From contig JAKMXF010000297.1 of the NCBI GenBank assembly GCA_024704765.1, forward strand, positions 62,001 through 126,000: a stretch of DNA of 64,000 bases. The letters are read 5' to 3'. Within the stretch, counting starts at the first letter, position 1; every line of letters starts with the position of its first letter. Origin of the DNA: Oopsacas minuta (Eukaryota; Porifera; Hexactinellida; Lyssacinosida; Leucopsacidae). The translations under genes were made by a program, and so were the position numbers. The notes beneath the pieces are model-generated. The model made no database searches. It worked only from the letters and a program-made list of their open reading frames with translations, and had not been told where the DNA came from. Shown one piece after another: positions 9,681-19,471 of this stretch.

Positions 9681-12600
9681 ATGTCGATCTCGGATCACAA
9701 TCCTGAACGACGTGGGACCACCTTCAATGAGAAGAGTTTGGACTCAGGAGATTATACCATGTCCCTCTCGAGTCACCCCCAAGAGTCACTTCGTTATGGA
9801 GACAGTATCTACCTAGTCGTGACAGGAACAGAGCCTAATTCTATCAAACTTGTGACGTCATACATCAGCAGTCCTATTCACCTTATCGTAACACTAGATG
9901 AGCATTCATACGGTGAAGATTCAGATCCTATTCCCGACTTGCATATGGCTGCATTCCGAGTGTTAGCTCCCAACAAGAGTCAAGCTCAAGACGGACTGAC
10001 TAAGTTCATGGACAAGCTAGGAGGGAGGAAGAAACTGACCCCTGAGGAAGATAATCATAATTTTCTCCTGAAGAAAGAGGTAGAGAGTGAATCGAAAGAG
10101 AATCGTAGTGAACAGAAACGCTTGATTGGTAAAGAAATAGTCTATGGTAGTTACGTACAGCTCCAGCATCACTATTCAGGAGATTACCTAGGAGTTAGTG
10201 ATAGTCAAACGTCAGTAGTTGACAGAGCTAGTCTCAAGGTTACTCTGTTTGAAACCAATGGAGATCATGTGCAGTTCAAGATAACACCCAAATACAAAGT
10301 TAGTAATATCGGTGATAAGATTCGTATTGAAGATCAGATCGTATTGGAGAATGTGAAAGCTCAGCAATACTTGCATATTAGCAACTCAGAAATACGTAAC
10401 TCCTTTTATGGAATTAATCCGAACAGTCACGAGGTGAACGCATCCGCTATTGATTCAGCCTTCTCCATATACTCACATATCAGATTAGAGCACGAGATTA
10501 CGTCATCACAGATACAGAACATCCGCGGTGGTTCAGTACTGAGACTCTATCATCTACAAGTACAGTGTTATGTGGTAGCAGCTGGGTCCTGTGGTTTTGA
10601 TGATGACCAGATAACAACTGAGGTAATTACCAATGACGTACATCTCAGAACAAGACAGATCAAGTTCGGAGACCTGAAGCCTCCATCTACATCTGCTATT
10701 ACCTACTGGGAAATAGAGTTAGCAAGATCGCCTCTCTCAGGTGATGAACTCAAATACGATGAACCTTGTCGGCTTAAGCACTTGCTAACACAGAGATATC
10801 TCTCTATTGTGACAGCTAAAGACCAATTGGAGATGAAATTGGTCAAGTTATCAGAAGATGCATCTGGGATAGATACCTGCTTCGTATTCAAACCTTTCAT
10901 CAATGAAGGAAAGGAATTGATAGAGTTTGAGTCATACGCTAGAATATATCATCCAAATACTAATAGTTGGGTTAAAGCTAGTGACAAACCTTATGAGAGT
11001 GATCATGTAGCTACTGGACCTCTTGCAATGTCTGGTTTTAGATGGGATAACGCAACCTGCTACCAAGTGCTAGTGGAACCTTCAAAGGGGTATCATGATG
11101 CGTTTACCTTAGAGCAAGTTGATGATGAGCTTTTGGGACATTTCCATTATGTACTGGGGTATCTAACTGTTATAAGGAACTATCTTCTCAGTTACAATAT
11201 AGAAATTAAGACTTCTACAGCAATGGAGCGATCTCTACAGAACCTAGCCGACTGGATGTTTGATGTAGTTGACAACAAGGACAGGAAAAAACGTCAAAAG
11301 TTACTGCGTAATCTCGGAATAATTGAGCTAATGATGGAAATACAGAATAGATTCAAAGAAATACCACATGATATGAGAACTGGGTTGAACTATGAGCGTC
11401 GTAAGAACACAACTAAGAAGATATACAAAGTAATAGAAGCATATTTGAAGGGAGACAGTCGTAAAAATGAAAACTACACCGCAAAGTTTATTCCTATATT
11501 CGAGTCTCATTTTGATCTTAACATAAACGCAGAGGCTACGCTAATTGAACTCGTACGTGACAATAAGGCAATTATTGCCCAATTTAGCGAAAATTTCCAT
11601 AAAGTTACAGAAGAATTGTTCGTAAAATTATCAGCAACTAAGAACTCAGAAATTTTCTATTATTTCGGTGTTATGTGTGTTGCGAATATGAATCCAATCC
11701 AAGAGAACCAAATTGTACTAGCGAAACAGCTTTTACTCCCTGAAGTACAAGAATCTATATTTCTAATGAAACTTGATGATCCAAATGGTGATACTCCCAC
11801 ACTCCTTGCTACCTCTCCCATTCAACCAGAGGGTTACAAACTCCTCTCTGAATATGTATCCAAGCATGATCAGAACATAATTCGACCTACTTTCCAATAT
11901 CTCCGTGCTCAGTTAGACTTCTTCTCCAACTTGTGTCAGGGAAATAACGAAAAAGCAATTAGAACCTTGCAGCAACAGTTCTCATTCGAAGTTGTATTCT
12001 CTGGCTTAACTGATGAGCTTATTCACCCACTCATACGAGTCAAGTTTGCACAGCTCATTAATACCATGTTCATTGATGTCGGAGCTAACAGAGCTGTTCT
12101 TGAGAATCTAACACTAACTTTCATCTACGAAGACTGTACTGAGAATCCAGGCGAGGAAGAACAAGGAGCGAGTAACATTGCATTGAGCGGAGTTGAGAAT
12201 GTATACTTCCCTCGAATGAGAGACTGGTTCAAAGAGTTTTTCAATAATCTAGTGATATATGGACATGAAGAATACACATATTCTAACCAACTGATTGCTG
12301 CTGTGCTGGACATGCTCTTACTATTTGTAAAGTTTGGCTATTATGATGATCATGAGGATGCTGATGTGTTACTGAACTTGCTTATTAATATATTAAATGG
12401 AAAGAAAGACAGATACTTTCCAAGAGATGGCAAATCGAAAGATCTCCCACCTGCATATGCATTCTTCAGGAAAACTGGAAGATATCAGAAGACGAAAGCA
12501 AATGCTCCTATATTCGATGTTAAAGTGAAATGTTTGCAGATATTCGAATTATTCATGAATTTCAGATTCTATAAACGATTACAACGTCTTCTTTTCCTCT

Positions 12601-15600
12601 ACAGAGTCGTTAAGAAGGAGATGAAGGTAGGTGGGGATGCACCCAGAGCAATACTCAACATCATAGAGACTCCAGAAGATGCACTCTACCATCATTTATC
12701 TCAACTACACAATCCATCATACAACATTTTACAGCACGATAATTTATCCAGGAAAGCGAATGAGCATTTAACTGAAGGAATTTTAGCATTCGCTACGTAC
12801 ATGTTTGAGAATACAGTTGGTCCTGACTCATTCGTGAATATTCTCCTTGACCTGACTCAATATGATAACCTTGATCTAGTAACAACTGCTCTCCGTCTAC
12901 TTAACAATCAATTCATGGTTGAGAATAATCTCTTCGAGAGAGCTATTCAGACTCAAGTGTTAATTAACGATAATTCTATTGAATTATTCAAAAACACAGA
13001 TCGAAATCTCCCTGAATTCCGTCGTCTATTGAAGGCATCACTCACTAACAGTGATATATGTAACCGTTTGATTGGTTTATTAGTTACTTTTGTTGAAGCT
13101 TGTGAACTGCCGAATGATAGAACAGAAGCACATCAACAGAATCAAAAGATCCTATACAACTTCGGAATACTAGAGGACGTAATGACCTTGCTTGAGAAAA
13201 CACAAGATGATCGCACTCCACTGGTTACTTCCTCACAGGCCGGTATGACTGCAGAAGATGGACCTACTCGGCTAGCTAAAGTAGCATGTGTTCTCTTATG
13301 TAGGATGGCAACAGACAACCTCGTGGTACAACAACGGTTGTACAATCGTCTCGAGATCCTAACTAATGAAACATTATTTGATTGTGCTCCTCACCAGTTG
13401 TCCAGCTTACTAACTCAACTATTTACAGGGGCACAGGACATTGTGATGAACGTGAAAGCAGATGACATCAAGTTGATCTGCTCACTGATGAGACCCAGAG
13501 ATACCCTACAGCTGGAAGATATTCCTCCTATCATAGAAATCCTGAAGGCAATTACAAAAGTAGAAGAAATAGATCTTCCTCTTCATTTCAATCAAGTTCA
13601 CATTATGAACAGCTTTATGCCAATCAAGCCTAAACACATTGATAATATTCTCGGAACAGAAGATGGGAAATCTGCTAGGAGGATGGAGCTGTTGAATTCT
13701 GAAAACCCTCAAGATGATGATTTGATAATACTTAATTTGATGTTATCTACATACGATCTGATGGCCTCACTCTGTGAAGGAGAGAACCTACATCACGAAT
13801 CAGTTTGTCAGTCAATGATTACACAAGAAGAACTTCTTGAAATTCTCAACAACAAGAAATTACCTTTCGATAGGAAATACCAGTTCGCCTCCTTTTTCAA
13901 CTGGGTCTACCTGAACACTCATAAGACCTCTTCTAGTTATGACGGGGCCAGTGTAGATGATGATCCAGCTTTCTGGGAATTCCTTGAGAACACAAATGAT
14001 GTTTTATCCGCCATGTTAGCTTACTTGGACAGAACTTCTCCAGAGGAAGCCTCAAATATCAGAAAGACTATTCGTAACCAGGGTGATAGTTCTCTAAAAT
14101 CTGATATATCTGGTTCAGATGCTAAATCTTCCATGCTGTATATTGGCACTTTCGATTTCGGTTTAATTAACTATCTGATGAAAGGTATCCTCCCTATTAT
14201 CCTAGTGTTCTACCCTCGATACTTCTCTACCCGTAAGAAGGAAGATGAAGCTCTCAAGGCGTTTGACCCCTTGATGATATCATTCAGTATTTGTGGGAAA
14301 CTTTTCGAGCTTTCAATCAAGTTACAGACATTCCTAGCTACCCAATATCATGCTAAGCTACTCTATAACGCAGCTCTTGCTATACTAACACACCCAGAGA
14401 TCAGATCACTGCCTCTTGATAAGATTGCTTCTTATGTAGACAGTGAACAGCTCAAACAATTCTCATTTTTAGTTAGAGATGAGAATAAATTCGTTGCTCA
14501 ACCAATCAGAGACTACAATCTTGAATATATGGCAGAGATACAATTGAATGATCAGTTCAATACTTACGTTAAACATATTAGGAGAGCATATTGGCGTAAG
14601 AACACGGTTAAAGACCAAATTGGAGCAATGCACCACACTCCTTATTCACAGTTCCTGGATCCTCTTTGTGAACATCCTTCTCCTGATGCTATGCCTCTAG
14701 GTCCTTCGTTCCAAAAACATTTGAAATTATTCTTTAAACACACAGACGATGGTTGTAAAGTAGAACACTCAATCGCGAGAAGTATTGTTTTACAGCTAAA
14801 ATATTCGTATGACAACTTTTATAATCTGAATGAGAGGGAGAAGTTAAAACAGGAACGACTTGACACTAAATCTTTACAGCTGTTACGTGGTGCAATTCAC
14901 AATGAAATTTTGTATATCGACCCAACATTGAAAGACGACAGGCCAGTACAGTTTAGAAATGAATTGGAAAAAGTTGAGTATGTTCAGAAAGCAATAGAAG
15001 ATCTTGATAACACTTGTATCAAGGCTTTAATATTGATAGATCATCCTAGCAAATCTGTTTCTTCTCAGAGCATAGCTCTACTCGCTGACATGCTGTATGG
15101 AGGTAACGAGTATATTCAAACACAGCTTCAAGCTTTAGCTGATACACGTGAAGAGAAATTCTTTGATCAGATGGAAGCTATCCTATTCTATGGTGGCAAT
15201 AGTTTGGTAGAGAGTCGGTCTCTTGCTGATGAACTCGAGAAACGAAGTTCATTCTTCAAAGAAATGAGAGAGCATCTTAGTCAATTGGTTATCCTCCTCA
15301 CAGACGCACCAAGACCTACAACTGCAGAACTCCGTAGATCTCCTACATTCACTACTGTGGACAGAGACGATGAAGGTGATAAGAAGCCTCTCGTATTGGA
15401 TAAAAGTGCCATTGAGTTACAGCCTGTAGTCCGAACTAATTTGAGCCTTGATTTAAACGCTCCGTTATCTTATAACGAACAACCAACAAAGTTTGGTGAA
15501 GAACCTGAAGAAACAGTTAATATATTATCAAGGATGGAACTGATCCGAGAAGAAGCTCAGATGATGGCTGCAGCTGGAGCTAGTGATTCTGCACTACAAG

Positions 15601-17777
15601 GAGTTGCATATCAGAATAACCTTAGAAATATACAGGTATCATTCAGACTGATGGGTCTTATGTGTGATGGTCAGCAAAAGTTTCTACAGGATTATTTCCG
15701 TGAACAGCCAGATAATCCTGAGAATATTAACATGGTGATAAAGACAGTAAACTTCCTAAAGATATTCTACACAGATATCAATCAAGATAATATCGGTCTA
15801 GTCGAAGAGGTGTTCAGATCTTTAACTGAATTTGTTAGTGGAAACTTTGATAATCAGAACGATGCTTACGGCGCTAAAATAATGGATGTTGTTAATCGCA
15901 TATTTCAAACTCCAACATTTAAATCTTGCTCTCTTGGAGATATGGTAAACTTATATGACTCGATAATACGTTTCCTACAAGTGATGCTGGAGGAGACTAG
16001 CCTACAGACCAAGGTCCTAGCTAAAGAACTGTACACTGTATTGGATATTGGTAGTGTTCATCAGGTGATTGCATTGCTCTATCAAGTTAGAAGTGATAAC
16101 ACTGTGGATAGCGCTATCCGAGATATAGCTGATGAAGATTTATTCCGTTTATACCATTTTATCATTCACTTACGTGATTTTGACGCTATCCTACAATCTG
16201 AAGATAGTTCCCGTATAATTCCCCAGGAGAATGTAGATCAAGAATCAGTACTGAGAGCCTGGAATTTCTGTACAAACCGGTCTAAATCCGTCGAGGTAAC
16301 ATACTACACAGAAGACAACACACCTATCTTAAACAAGGTTCATTTCAAGAGTTTAGATTCAGGGAACTTATCAGAGGATGTTCGAGAAAATGTGAAATGG
16401 AATATTAACCGCGATTCTGCAGAGGACAAACTTAGAGACTTTTTAGACTGGTTCAAAGCTGTGAAAATCGACCAAAATTACAGCTACAAATTAAGAAATA
16501 CCTTTGGGATAAAGTTATACCTCAAATTTCAAACTTTCAGAAAATACTTTTTCTTACTTTGGTCTCTCCTGATAAACATCTTTTTACTGTCAACTTGGAA
16601 CTCTCCTTGCGTTTCTGTTAGCACTAACACAATTAATGACACTACAATGTATAGTTGCAGTAGAGTTAATCCAGAGGTAGTGCTTACCCCACCAATCCCA
16701 CCTGTAGTCCCAGATTGGTATAGTTATGCGTTCTTCCCACTTGGCGCTATCCACCTCTTGCTTGCTCTAGATCTCTTAATATTATTCTATATCGTGAATG
16801 GTATTAACTTTTATATCCCAGGTATTTTCCATCGAATTATTCCGGTAGGATTTGATAAGAGGAATTATCGCATCAAGTGGAAGCAGCCTCCAGAAAGAAG
16901 GTATCTTCAGATTAACATCATTGGTCCTAAGGTTATTTTTATCTGGATGATCTTCCTTTCTTCCATACTTTCACTACCATTCCATGGGTACTTCTACCCA
17001 ATTTCCCTGCTTTTCATTTTGGAGAGGAGTGATATATTACAACGTGTGTTGCTAGCTGTTACTAAGAATGGGAAATCTCTCATTTTCGTTGCAATATTCG
17101 GGGTTATTGTGATATATATATTCTCAGTTGCTGGATTTGCTCTATTCTACGAGCAGGCACAAGCTACCATTGAACCTGGCAATTCAGAGTACGTATTCTG
17201 TAGAAATCTTTTTGAGTGTTTCATCAGTATAGGTAGATGGGGTCTTATAGAAACAGTAGCGGTCATTCTTCCTCAGAGAACTGCAAATTTTGTTGGAGAA
17301 ATAGACCGTATTATCTTCGATGTATTATTCTTTGTCATTGTTACGGTGATTGGATTGAATATCGTGTTTGGTATAATAGTGGATACATTCTCAGAGCTTA
17401 GGGACGAGAAGTACTCACAGGAGAAAGACATGAAGAGTGTGTGCTTCATTTGTGGAATTGAAAACTACCTCTTTGACCGGAAGGGGAAAGGCTTCAAGAC
17501 TCATGTCAAACATGAACACAACATGTGGGACTATTACAGCTTCTTCCTGTATCTAGATAGCGTGGATCCTAGCGACCATACTGCAACTGAAAGCTTTGTG
17601 TTCAAGAAGTTGGAAGAGGATGAGACTATCTTCTTTCCTCAAAATGCTGCACGCTCCATCCCGGTTGAAGAAGACGAGACTGCACATGAACTGACCATAC
17701 TTGTCAACAAACTTGAAGAACAATCCAACCAACTCAAGGACATTCTGAATAGAGTAAAGAAACTCGAGAAAAACTAG
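9681..17777 (+). CDS. ITPR: Inositol 1,4,5-trisphosphate receptor, divergent pore
   Basis: One uninterrupted 2698-residue exon (mammalian IP3Rs about 2700), the ER calcium-release channel. Order: N-terminal suppressor and MIR beta-trefoils (about 1-450, including GKEIVYGSYVQLQH and GGSVLRLYHLQVQCYV), the RIH/armadillo ligand core (about 480-620), long helical RIH and RIH-associated repeats, six membrane segments (about 2270-2580) and the C-terminal zinc-finger linker (CFICGIE, HVKHEHNMWDYYSF) ending in a coiled coil. Ligand residues are mixed: R535-R543 has K540 and R543 but Lys for the first Arg; S593-R594-K595 replaces Tyr-Arg-Lys; the trefoil loop is L-R-T-R (322-325) instead of R-T-T-G-R. 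The pore loop reads WGLIETVAVI (2520-2529) where the family has the GGGVGD filter. The S6 segment and linker are well conserved, and the frame is intact, so this is not a pseudogene. Start ATG follows TATCAAC. Confidence 0.95.
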   Translation: MSISDHNPERRGTTFNEKSLDSGDYTMSLSSHPQESLRYGDSIYLVVTGTEPNSIKLVTSYISSPIHLIVTLDEHSYGEDSDPIPDLHMAAFRVLAPNKSQAQDGLTKFMDKLGGRKKLTPEEDNHNFLLKKEVESESKENRSEQKRLIGKEIVYGSYVQLQHHYSGDYLGVSDSQTSVVDRASLKVTLFETNGDHVQFKITPKYKVSNIGDKIRIEDQIVLENVKAQQYLHISNSEIRNSFYGINPNSHEVNASAIDSAFSIYSHIRLEHEITSSQIQNIRGGSVLRLYHLQVQCYVVAAGSCGFDDDQITTEVITNDVHLRTRQIKFGDLKPPSTSAITYWEIELARSPLSGDELKYDEPCRLKHLLTQRYLSIVTAKDQLEMKLVKLSEDASGIDTCFVFKPFINEGKELIEFESYARIYHPNTNSWVKASDKPYESDHVATGPLAMSGFRWDNATCYQVLVEPSKGYHDAFTLEQVDDELLGHFHYVLGYLTVIRNYLLSYNIEIKTSTAMERSLQNLADWMFDVVDNKDRKKRQKLLRNLGIIELMMEIQNRFKEIPHDMRTGLNYERRKNTTKKIYKVIEAYLKGDSRKNENYTAKFIPIFESHFDLNINAEATLIELVRDNKAIIAQFSENFHKVTEELFVKLSATKNSEIFYYFGVMCVANMNPIQENQIVLAKQLLLPEVQESIFLMKLDDPNGDTPTLLATSPIQPEGYKLLSEYVSKHDQNIIRPTFQYLRAQLDFFSNLCQGNNEKAIRTLQQQFSFEVVFSGLTDELIHPLIRVKFAQLINTMFIDVGANRAVLENLTLTFIYEDCTENPGEEEQGASNIALSGVENVYFPRMRDWFKEFFNNLVIYGHEEYTYSNQLIAAVLDMLLLFVKFGYYDDHEDADVLLNLLINILNGKKDRYFPRDGKSKDLPPAYAFFRKTGRYQKTKANAPIFDVKVKCLQIFELFMNFRFYKRLQRLLFLYRVVKKEMKVGGDAPRAILNIIETPEDALYHHLSQLHNPSYNILQHDNLSRKANEHLTEGILAFATYMFENTVGPDSFVNILLDLTQYDNLDLVTTALRLLNNQFMVENNLFERAIQTQVLINDNSIELFKNTDRNLPEFRRLLKASLTNSDICNRLIGLLVTFVEACELPNDRTEAHQQNQKILYNFGILEDVMTLLEKTQDDRTPLVTSSQAGMTAEDGPTRLAKVACVLLCRMATDNLVVQQRLYNRLEILTNETLFDCAPHQLSSLLTQLFTGAQDIVMNVKADDIKLICSLMRPRDTLQLEDIPPIIEILKAITKVEEIDLPLHFNQVHIMNSFMPIKPKHIDNILGTEDGKSARRMELLNSENPQDDDLIILNLMLSTYDLMASLCEGENLHHESVCQSMITQEELLEILNNKKLPFDRKYQFASFFNWVYLNTHKTSSSYDGASVDDDPAFWEFLENTNDVLSAMLAYLDRTSPEEASNIRKTIRNQGDSSLKSDISGSDAKSSMLYIGTFDFGLINYLMKGILPIILVFYPRYFSTRKKEDEALKAFDPLMISFSICGKLFELSIKLQTFLATQYHAKLLYNAALAILTHPEIRSLPLDKIASYVDSEQLKQFSFLVRDENKFVAQPIRDYNLEYMAEIQLNDQFNTYVKHIRRAYWRKNTVKDQIGAMHHTPYSQFLDPLCEHPSPDAMPLGPSFQKHLKLFFKHTDDGCKVEHSIARSIVLQLKYSYDNFYNLNEREKLKQERLDTKSLQLLRGAIHNEILYIDPTLKDDRPVQFRNELEKVEYVQKAIEDLDNTCIKALILIDHPSKSVSSQSIALLADMLYGGNEYIQTQLQALADTREEKFFDQMEAILFYGGNSLVESRSLADELEKRSSFFKEMREHLSQLVILLTDAPRPTTAELRRSPTFTTVDRDDEGDKKPLVLDKSAIELQPVVRTNLSLDLNAPLSYNEQPTKFGEEPEETVNILSRMELIREEAQMMAAAGASDSALQGVAYQNNLRNIQVSFRLMGLMCDGQQKFLQDYFREQPDNPENINMVIKTVNFLKIFYTDINQDNIGLVEEVFRSLTEFVSGNFDNQNDAYGAKIMDVVNRIFQTPTFKSCSLGDMVNLYDSIIRFLQVMLEETSLQTKVLAKELYTVLDIGSVHQVIALLYQVRSDNTVDSAIRDIADEDLFRLYHFIIHLRDFDAILQSEDSSRIIPQENVDQESVLRAWNFCTNRSKSVEVTYYTEDNTPILNKVHFKSLDSGNLSEDVRENVKWNINRDSAEDKLRDFLDWFKAVKIDQNYSYKLRNTFGIKLYLKFQTFRKYFFLLWSLLINIFLLSTWNSPCVSVSTNTINDTTMYSCSRVNPEVVLTPPIPPVVPDWYSYAFFPLGAIHLLLALDLLILFYIVNGINFYIPGIFHRIIPVGFDKRNYRIKWKQPPERRYLQINIIGPKVIFIWMIFLSSILSLPFHGYFYPISLLFILERSDILQRVLLAVTKNGKSLIFVAIFGVIVIYIFSVAGFALFYEQAQATIEPGNSEYVFCRNLFECFISIGRWGLIETVAVILPQRTANFVGEIDRIIFDVLFFVIVTVIGLNIVFGIIVDTFSELRDEKYSQEKDMKSVCFICGIENYLFDRKGKGFKTHVKHEHNMWDYYSFFLYLDSVDPSDHTATESFVFKKLEEDETIFFPQNAARSIPVEEDETAHELTILVNKLEEQSNQLKDILNRVKKLEKN

Positions 17778-18629
17778 CTACTGAACTTATAGTAAATTAT
17801 TAGATTTTAATTCATTCGTTTAGATTTCTTTTCTTACTTTTAGCTTTTGCTTTTAACCCAGTATATTTTATTTATTTTATTACCATTTATAGCCAGCTGT
17901 TGGCATGGTTATATATGTTTGTATGTGTTTATCTCTATTTAGATTTTAGTTTTGATCTGTAATAAAATATATGAGATTATTAATATTATGTATGATATCC
18001 AGGGAGGGTTAATTTCAATAAATTAATTATTCAGAATGCAAATAACTGTATCGTGGTGATGTTAATAATTAAGTGACGTAGTTGAGAATGTAATATTTAT
18101 ACATATCATCTTCAAAACAAAAGTTAATCATTTATATATTCTCCTTTTCACAGAATTAGATTGATGTATTTTCATTTCATTCCTAATATTATTTGTTGAC
18201 AATACACATTACTGTCCATACATTACGTATGTTGCCAGGTGGCTGGAGCAATCAACCTATTTAGCGACGAGTATCACACGGTTGCTGGTCGGAAACATCT
18301 ATAAATATACCTGTGCTGTCTGTTAAGGATATATTTATGACTATTTCACTTACTCCATTTGCAAATCTTCGTTGCTATAGATTGCCATATTCTTAAATTG
18401 TTGCAGCACTCAGTTACAAAATCATCAGTTTTAATCCATTACGTTAACTTTCCCATGTAGGCCAGTGTTCCTTTTTCAGCTCTGCTATGTACCCCTTATC
18501 TATTTTATATGTGGACCACTCCTGAAAAACCAAAAACATAAATCTACTCTTGATAAACATATCAGATGATGTAATTGTAAATTTGGTAATTTGAGTAATA
18601 AATAATTGAATTGTTATTGTTCACATAGA
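17778..18629. other. IP3 receptor 3' region and intergenic DNA
   Basis: A poly(A) signal AATAAA lies at 17961-17966, about 185 bases after the stop codon. At 18280-18296 GGTTGCTGGTCGGAAAC resembles (about 15 of 17) one arm of the MITE at 60496-60607, so a decayed relative may sit here. No other coding or RNA gene is seen. Confidence 0.5.
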
Positions 18630-19265
18630 ATGAACAACCTCTACACCAGTCCTCCTCCAATTGCTGTGAGTGAAGAGCTGTATGAAAACGCTGAAACTAT
18701 ACTCCGCAATAGTTCACAGCCGAATTATAGTTTCGTTTCAAACAGTGATACCCTGATCCATCCTGTAGCCTGTTCCCCACCTCAATCCGCTCAGAAGAGC
18801 TATGAACTGGCTGATCTCTACGATGAGCTTCAACGATACAAAAGAGACAACGAAGCTCTGAGAAAAAATTTAGATTTCACATATAATAAACATGAAGAAA
18901 TTGTTAGAAGATTGCAGACAAAGATATTTGACCTTGAGAAGGAAAGAGAAATAATACCTGTTACTAGGCCACCAGCTACACGATCTGAATCTGTTTGCTA
19001 CGATCGTATGCCTAATATGCATGCCAATCTGTCAGAACTATCCAAATATAGAGATGAAGCCATGAATCTACAGGCAGTGGTTGTCGCGTACCAAGAAGAC
19101 GTAAAGAACATCAACGAACAACTAAATGAGTGTCAGAGAGCTAAGAACGTTTTGTCCAGAGAGGCTCAGGAGAGAAATGAGAAGATTGTAGGTTTGGAGA
19201 ATGAAATTGCTTCTCTCACATTTCTTCTCAAAGATTATTCATCAGCAAGGAATGTTAATCTTTAA
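18630..19265 (+). CDS. Coiled-coil protein of unknown function
   Basis: 211 residues from the ATG at 18630; upstream in-frame codons lack an ATG and are interrupted by a splice-acceptor-like TTCACATAG ending two bases before the start. The N-terminal 55 residues are Pro/Ser/Asn-rich and probably disordered. About residues 60-105 (YELADLYDELQRYKRDNEAL) and 135-205 (DEAMNLQAVVVAYQEDVKN, ENEIASLTFLLKDYSS) have clear heptad patterns. No enzymatic motif, signal peptide or membrane segment. I do not recognise the family; the two-block coiled-coil layout is common in centrosomal and cytoskeletal adaptors, which is only a weak hint. Confidence 0.7.
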   Translation: MNNLYTSPPPIAVSEELYENAETILRNSSQPNYSFVSNSDTLIHPVACSPPQSAQKSYELADLYDELQRYKRDNEALRKNLDFTYNKHEEIVRRLQTKIFDLEKEREIIPVTRPPATRSESVCYDRMPNMHANLSELSKYRDEAMNLQAVVVAYQEDVKNINEQLNECQRAKNVLSREAQERNEKIVGLENEIASLTFLLKDYSSARNVNL

Positions 19266-19471
19266 TTTGATTATTTCAGTATTTGGAATTTTGTAATGCA
19301 GCTGTACATACATATACATGTTGAATTCTTTGTTTGTTTATATGCTTAAATAATATATGCGTACATATATGGATATTTTGACATATGATCACGTCATCGA
19401 TATTAGTTGTGTACTCCGGAGAATTATGAATATATATATACATTTCAAAACGAACAGGTTTATACCTAGAG

